Source of the DNA: Methylomonas sp.
GTDB taxonomy: Bacteria > Pseudomonadota > Gammaproteobacteria > Methylococcales > Methylomonadaceae
Length of the DNA stretch: 10,520 nt
Direction of reading: 5' to 3'
NCBI GenBank assembly: GCA_028688235.1
Contig: JAQTYP010000080.1
Location: 1 to 10,520, forward strand
Of the stretch, positions 7,392 to 10,520 are shown one piece after another. The first letter of the stretch is position 1, and the number at the start of each line of letters is the position of its first letter. A program made the translations under genes and the position numbers. The notes under the pieces were generated by a model that had not been told where the DNA came from, did no database searches, and saw nothing but the letters and a program-made list of their open reading frames with translations.

Positions 7392-7459
7392 CCGTGGTTG
7401 ATCACAACCGCTAGCGATCGCAAATAGCATGCAGCCACTACATGTAGTAGCTACCACGG
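7392..7459. repeat. Nested palindrome cluster bounded by CCGTGGT/ACCACGG
   Basis: A 7-bp inverted repeat (CCGTGGT at 7392-7398, ACCACGG at 7453-7459) encloses about 54 bases packed with smaller symmetric motifs: GGTTG-ATCA-CAACC (7396-7409), GCTAGC (7410-7415), GCGATCGC (7414-7421), GCATGC (7427-7432), the 12-bp palindrome ACTACATGTAGT (7437-7448) and GTAGCTAC (7447-7454). It could be a small degenerate mobile palindrome (MITE or REP-like), a structured RNA or a multi-protein binding region. No coding potential was seen. Confidence 0.5.
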
Positions 7460-7734
7460 CAATTCCTAGAGAGCCAGATTTTTATTTACTAAAGTTTCGG
7501 AGTTAATTTTGTTATAGCTCATTAAAATAAGGCATTACGCTCATTTTTTGAATAAATTGTGTCAAATAACTTATCCGCGCATTCCCGCAAGCTCTCGGAT
7601 TGATCGCGTCTCCTGTTGCGTTTCCTTGTCGCGCACTGATTTGACGCTGCTGTAACATCTTTTGACGTTTGTGGTTCAATTATTGCTTCGGTAAACCGGT
7701 CCTCCTTTGAGTTTGCGGTTGTTGCAGAGGTTTC

Positions 7735-7767
7735 ATGAGCGTTCAATATGAATATTACCGTGAGTAA
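7735..7767 (+). CDS. Possible 10-residue leader peptide overlapping the sigma-factor start
   Basis: ATG AGC GTT ... GAG TAA encodes MSVQYEYYRE and spans the sigma-factor ATG at 7748 in another frame. AGAGG (7726-7730) lies 4 bases before this ATG, whereas it is 17 bases from the sigma ATG, too far for normal initiation. Translation of this micro-ORF could bring ribosomes to the sigma start, or compete with it. It may also be chance. Confidence 0.25.
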   Translation: MSVQYEYYRE

Positions 7768-8248
7768 CTGGAGTCAGTCGCTGGCTAACGAATTGCTGAA
7801 CTATTTGACCGGCAAATTGCGTTGTCGCCATACTGCCGAAGAGTTGACCCACGACACCTACATTCGGCTACAACAAGCAACCGAGCAAGCACAGGTCGAA
7901 AATGTGCGTGGAATGGCTTTTCGCATAGCCACCAATCTGCTGATCGATCATCAGCGCAAAGCCAAAACACGCGAACAATATATTTGCGACGACGCGCTGG
8001 ATATTGCCAGCGACACGGTTGCCGATCCAACAATGTGTCCTGAACGATCACTCGAAAATCAACGATTTGTGCTGGCAGTGCGCAAAGCGATGAACCAACT
8101 GCCTCTTGACGCCCGCACCGCCTTGATACTGCATGGCGTGGAAGGGCTGACTTATGCGGAAATTGCTACCCGGCTTGGCGTATCCAAGGGGCAGGTTGCT
8201 AAATTGTTAGCGATAGCGATGCATCACTGCACTTCGCAACTGGACTGA
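7748..8248 (+). CDS. ECF-type RNA polymerase sigma factor, FecI-like
   Basis: The 166-residue product has the two-domain layout of ECF sigma factors. Region 2 (about 13-72) includes CRHTAEELTHDTYIRLQQA and FRIATNLLIDHQRK, which match the sigma-2 helices that bind core polymerase and the -10 element. Region 4 (about 105-160) includes LPLDARTALILHGVEGLTY and the helix-turn-helix YAEIATRLGVSKGQVAKLL, which reads the -35 element. The length fits FecI-type factors (about 170). A FecR-like gene and a TonB receptor with an STN domain follow on the same strand, so it should direct transcription of receptor genes in response to an extracellular ligand, often a ferric siderophore. An in-frame TGA at 7736-7738 fixes the ATG at 7748 as the first possible start; it lacks a good ribosome binding site. 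Confidence 0.9.
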   Translation: MNITVSNWSQSLANELLNYLTGKLRCRHTAEELTHDTYIRLQQATEQAQVENVRGMAFRIATNLLIDHQRKAKTREQYICDDALDIASDTVADPTMCPERSLENQRFVLAVRKAMNQLPLDARTALILHGVEGLTYAEIATRLGVSKGQVAKLLAIAMHHCTSQLD

Positions 8249-8284
8249 ATCCCTCCGTACTTGTTACATAAGCGATCCGTCAAC

Positions 8285-8353
8285 ATCAACGGCTTTGGAC
8301 ACGGGTAATTTGTAGTCGATTGCGCCGTTGATACGTCTATATTCATATATCAA
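8285..8353. promoter_or_regulatory. Two mutually exclusive inverted repeats between the sigma-factor and FecR-like genes
   Basis: ATCAACGGC (8285-8293) is the exact complement of GCCGTTGAT (8324-8332), a 9-bp stem with a 30-base loop. TTGATA (8328-8333) can instead pair with TATCAA (8348-8353). The shared segment means only one hairpin can form at a time. They occupy the 123-bp gap before fecR and could tune its expression relative to the sigma factor. No clear Shine-Dalgarno precedes the fecR ATG. Confidence 0.35.
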
Positions 8354-8371
8354 ACATATTCAGCCCTGTTC

Positions 8372-9367
8372 ATGAAAAACCTTCAAACTCCCGTCGAAAA
8401 ACAGTCAGCTCGCGATCAGGCGGTTGACTGGTGGATCAAGATAAGGGATGAAGCGGCTGACAGGGACACGTTGGAGCTTTTCAATCTTTGGATGGACCAA
8501 AGTCCAGAACATCGCGAAGCATTTGCGGAAACTGAACAAATATTCAAAGCTTTTGTGCAAGAGGCGGCGCAATCGGCGCCGATTGCGCCCGGCCGCACCG
8601 CTAGGAGCAACGACCGTCGCCGCCGCATCTCTTCAATTTGGAGTAAGGCGGGGTTGGCGGCGGCGGCCTGTTGGCTGTTGGTCATTCACGCGTGGTTACC
8701 GTCATCCTATTCGATAATTGGTCGGATAAGTAGCGATTACCACACCGAGATCGGCGAAAATCGCAAGGTCGTACTGGCCGACGGTAGCGAATTATTGCTG
8801 GATAGCAACAGTGCGATTCGAGTCGATTACAGCGAACACAGCCGCCGCGTCGAATTGCTATATGGTCAGGCACGATTCAATGTCGCTCGCGATGCCGTTC
8901 GTTCGTTCGACGTTGCAGCCGGCCAAGCAACGATTCGCGCCTTGGGTACGGTATTTGACGTGTATTTCGCCAACGGACACGCGCGCGTCGTGGTCGAGCA
9001 GCATGCGGTCAATGTAATGGCGGATCCCGCCAGCGTCGACGGATTGCAAGTCAAAGTCGAGGAAGGTCAGCAATTAACGTATGGCGATGGCATGCCCTTC
9101 GATTTGCCGGAGCAAGTCGACTTGGAGCAGGCCCGGGCTTGGCAACAGCAGAAAATGGTCGTTACCAATCGGTCGTTGGCGGATGTGCTTGCCGAGTTGG
9201 GGCGCTATCGGTCCGGACGAATTTTCGTCGCCGATCCGGGCGTCGGACAACTGCGTATATCCGGGGCGTTTTCGTTGGCCGATCCGCAACAAACGATGCA
9301 TAAGATATGCATGGCATTGAATCTACAGACCGTCGATCTTGGTCCATGGGTGATCGTGCGACGCTGA
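8372..9367 (+). CDS. FecR-type transmembrane sigma-factor regulator
   Basis: The 331-residue protein has the order expected for FecR. A cytoplasmic N-terminal domain (about 14-56, ARDQAVDWWIKIRDE and LWMDQSPEHREAFAE) belongs to the DUF4880 type that contacts the sigma factor. One transmembrane segment lies at about 93-110. The periplasmic FecR domain (about 123-215) includes VVLADGSELLLDSNSAIRV, then FDVAAGQATIRALGTVFDVY. A C-terminal domain (about 250-330) includes LADVLAELGRYRSGRIFVAD and resembles the secretin/TonB short N-terminal fold. In known systems it holds or activates the adjacent ECF sigma factor and receives the signal from the receptor STN domain in the periplasm. Length is normal (about 320-330). 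It follows the sigma gene by 123 bp, and its 3' end is overlapped by the receptor frame. Confidence 0.92.
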   Translation: MKNLQTPVEKQSARDQAVDWWIKIRDEAADRDTLELFNLWMDQSPEHREAFAETEQIFKAFVQEAAQSAPIAPGRTARSNDRRRRISSIWSKAGLAAAACWLLVIHAWLPSSYSIIGRISSDYHTEIGENRKVVLADGSELLLDSNSAIRVDYSEHSRRVELLYGQARFNVARDAVRSFDVAAGQATIRALGTVFDVYFANGHARVVVEQHAVNVMADPASVDGLQVKVEEGQQLTYGDGMPFDLPEQVDLEQARAWQQQKMVVTNRSLADVLAELGRYRSGRIFVADPGVGQLRISGAFSLADPQQTMHKICMALNLQTVDLGPWVIVRR

Positions 9368-10520
9368 CGGTTCGATTTCGAGATCAACGGCGCTTGCCAA
9401 GCCCAAATAAATGCCTATGGCTGACCACGCTGGCGTTTGCCTGCCCGCTGCAGGCTGAAACGCTACGCCTGGACATCCCATCCTCGTCGTTGGAGCGAGC
9501 CTTGCTGGAGCTCAGCCGTCAAACCGGCGTCGAGTTGATTTACCCAACCGAACTGGTCGGCAATCTGAACGGTCCGCTACTGTCCGGACACTATGAGCCG
9601 GAACAAGCGCTTAGCAAACTGTTGGGCGGAAGTGGTCTGAGTTTTCGCCGCATTAGCGAGCGTACATTTACCCTGTTTCGAGCCGTTAGTCCCGAAGATC
9701 ACAGTCTACCAACCAACACGCTGGACACGGTGGTCGTGCTCGGCAACGCAAACCGCAATACCGCCAAACTGGCCGAAACGCCGGACAGCCGCAATACGGC
9801 CGGCAGTGCTACCGGTAACAACGCCCCTCTGCGCAGCATTCCGCAGTCGGTGGAAATCATCGACCAGCAATTGCTCCACGACCAACAAACCGTACAATTG
9901 AGCGACAGCCTGCTCAACGTCAGCGGCGTTATCCCGCGCAATCCGCAATTTTCGCCGGTAACCGAAGGCACCATGATTCGCGGATTTCGTACCGAGCAAC
10001 TGTTGGACGGTTTTAACCAATATTACAATGCCGGCGATCGCGAAAGCTGGATCAACGTCGAACGCATAGAGGTCTTAAAAGGCCCCAGCGGTCTTTTGTA
10101 CGGGGGCGGCGTGGGCAGTACCGCCAGCGGTGCCCTCTATTTGTACAGCAAACAACCGCACGACCGGGCTAGATACCTGGCTGGATTCAAGGGAGGTCGC
10201 TATGACTTCTTCCAACCCTATTTCGATATTAATCATCCGTTCAACGATAACCTCTGGTTCCGCATGACCGGCGAGTACACGCATACGCACGGTTTTATCG
10301 ATGTGGTGGACACGCAGCGGTTCAGCCTCAATCCGGCTCTGACATTGAATCTTGGCAACGCAAGCCGCTTGATTTTGCAAGGTAAATTTTCCGACTGGCG
10401 TTCGCCGGAATATCAAGGCTTACCCGCTACCGGCACGCTGACAGGCAACTTCCGTCTGCCGGACAACGCCTTCATCGGCCCAGCCGACATGCTCGACAGC
10501 CGCGCGCATACCCATGCCGT
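9346..10520 (+). CDS. TonB-dependent outer-membrane receptor with STN signalling domain (3' end cut by window edge)
   Basis: 391 codons are visible from the ATG at 9346. A signal peptide with hydrophobic core CLWLTTLAFACPLQA ends near residue 37. The STN domain (about 39-113) begins LRLDIPSSSLERALLELSRQ and is the part that signals to FecR. A TonB-box-like LDTVVVLG follows at 126-133, then the plug with IPQSVEIID, MIRGFRTEQLLDGF and VERIEVLKGPSGLLYGGG. The start of the beta-barrel follows. This is the layout of FecA/FpvA-like siderophore receptors; the ligand is unknown. Full-length receptors have about 750-850 residues, so half is missing. The start is uncertain: the ATG at 9346 overlaps the FecR-like gene by 22 bases and has no clear ribosome binding site, while a TTG at 9394 would give a more typical 21-residue signal peptide. 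Overlap or close spacing suggests coupled expression with fecR. Confidence 0.93.
   Translation, partial: MGDRATLTVRFRDQRRLPSPNKCLWLTTLAFACPLQAETLRLDIPSSSLERALLELSRQTGVELIYPTELVGNLNGPLLSGHYEPEQALSKLLGGSGLSFRRISERTFTLFRAVSPEDHSLPTNTLDTVVVLGNANRNTAKLAETPDSRNTAGSATGNNAPLRSIPQSVEIIDQQLLHDQQTVQLSDSLLNVSGVIPRNPQFSPVTEGTMIRGFRTEQLLDGFNQYYNAGDRESWINVERIEVLKGPSGLLYGGGVGSTASGALYLYSKQPHDRARYLAGFKGGRYDFFQPYFDINHPFNDNLWFRMTGEYTHTHGFIDVVDTQRFSLNPALTLNLGNASRLILQGKFSDWRSPEYQGLPATGTLTGNFRLPDNAFIGPADMLDSRAHTHA

Larger units (their letters stand above)
7324..7747. other. AT-rich intergenic region without a supported gene
   Basis: This 424-bp stretch separates the haem-c protein gene from the sigma-factor gene. 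It holds a weak terminator-like hairpin (7353-7375), a cluster of palindromes (7392-7459), an AT-rich segment (about 7470-7560) likely to include the promoter of the sigma-factor operon, and a short start-overlapping reading frame (7735-7767). I could not find a convincing Fur box or a clear -35/-10 pair. A minus-strand frame of 74 codons (7522-7746) begins with TTG, has no recognisable domain and is not accepted as a gene. Confidence 0.6.

Noticed and set aside
7522..7746. Minus-strand 74-codon frame upstream of the sigma-factor gene
   Set aside because: It needs a TTG start, has no recognisable domain or good ribosome binding site, and is rich in polar residues typical of chance frames.
7470..7747. 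Fur box upstream of the sigma-factor gene
   Set aside because: AT-rich segments such as the one around 7510-7535 were compared with the GATAATGATAATCATTATC consensus; none matches well enough to claim.
1..10520. CRISPR array, tRNA, rRNA, integrase or complete insertion sequence
   Set aside because: No regularly spaced direct repeats, cloverleaf-like sequence or transposase frame was seen; the only mobile-type sequence is the REP pair and possibly the palindrome cluster.

Overview
The window looks like chromosomal DNA of a Gram-negative, probably gammaproteobacterial, organism. The evidence is a Kdp potassium-ATPase operon, a FecI/FecR/TonB-receptor regulatory set (which needs an outer membrane) and REP-type palindromes with the CTTCGAC..GGCTCAG core. 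Moderate GC, the REP type and a membrane-bound c-type haem protein would suit a methanotroph-like gammaproteobacterium such as Methylococcales, but that placement is inference. No rRNA, tRNA, CRISPR array or complete insertion sequence was seen.

Left part (1-4570, minus strand): the operon kdpF-kdpA-kdpB-kdpC, encoding the high-affinity K+ pump. It reads right to left. The 29-codon kdpF overlaps kdpA by one base, kdpA and kdpB are 7 bases apart, and kdpC is cut by the left window edge. kdpB and kdpC are separated by about 210 bp that carry two opposed REP units (a BIME-like insertion inside the operon). The kdpDE regulators are not in the window.

Middle (4571-7323): a 235-bp divergent intergenic region separates kdp from a plus-strand thiamine-diphosphate-dependent 2-oxoacid decarboxylase of the pyruvate/indolepyruvate decarboxylase type. 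Next comes a four-helix inner-membrane protein with one CVHCH haem-c motif, preceded by a strong sigma-70-like promoter that leaves almost no leader.

Right part (7324-10520, plus strand): a 424-bp AT-rich, palindrome-containing intergenic stretch, then a cell-surface signalling module. It consists of an ECF sigma factor (FecI type), a FecR-type anti-sigma/sigma regulator and the first 391 codons of a TonB-dependent receptor with an N-terminal STN signalling domain. The receptor frame probably starts inside the end of the fecR-like gene and runs off the right edge. In known systems of this type the loaded receptor signals through STN to FecR, which releases or activates the sigma factor to transcribe the receptor genes; the ligand is usually a ferric siderophore.

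I found no convincing wholly new multi-gene system. The points most worth a second look are the haem-c membrane protein of unassigned function, the hybrid motif content of the decarboxylase, the REP pair inside kdp, the overlapping micro-ORF at the sigma-factor start, and the palindrome cluster at 7392-7459.
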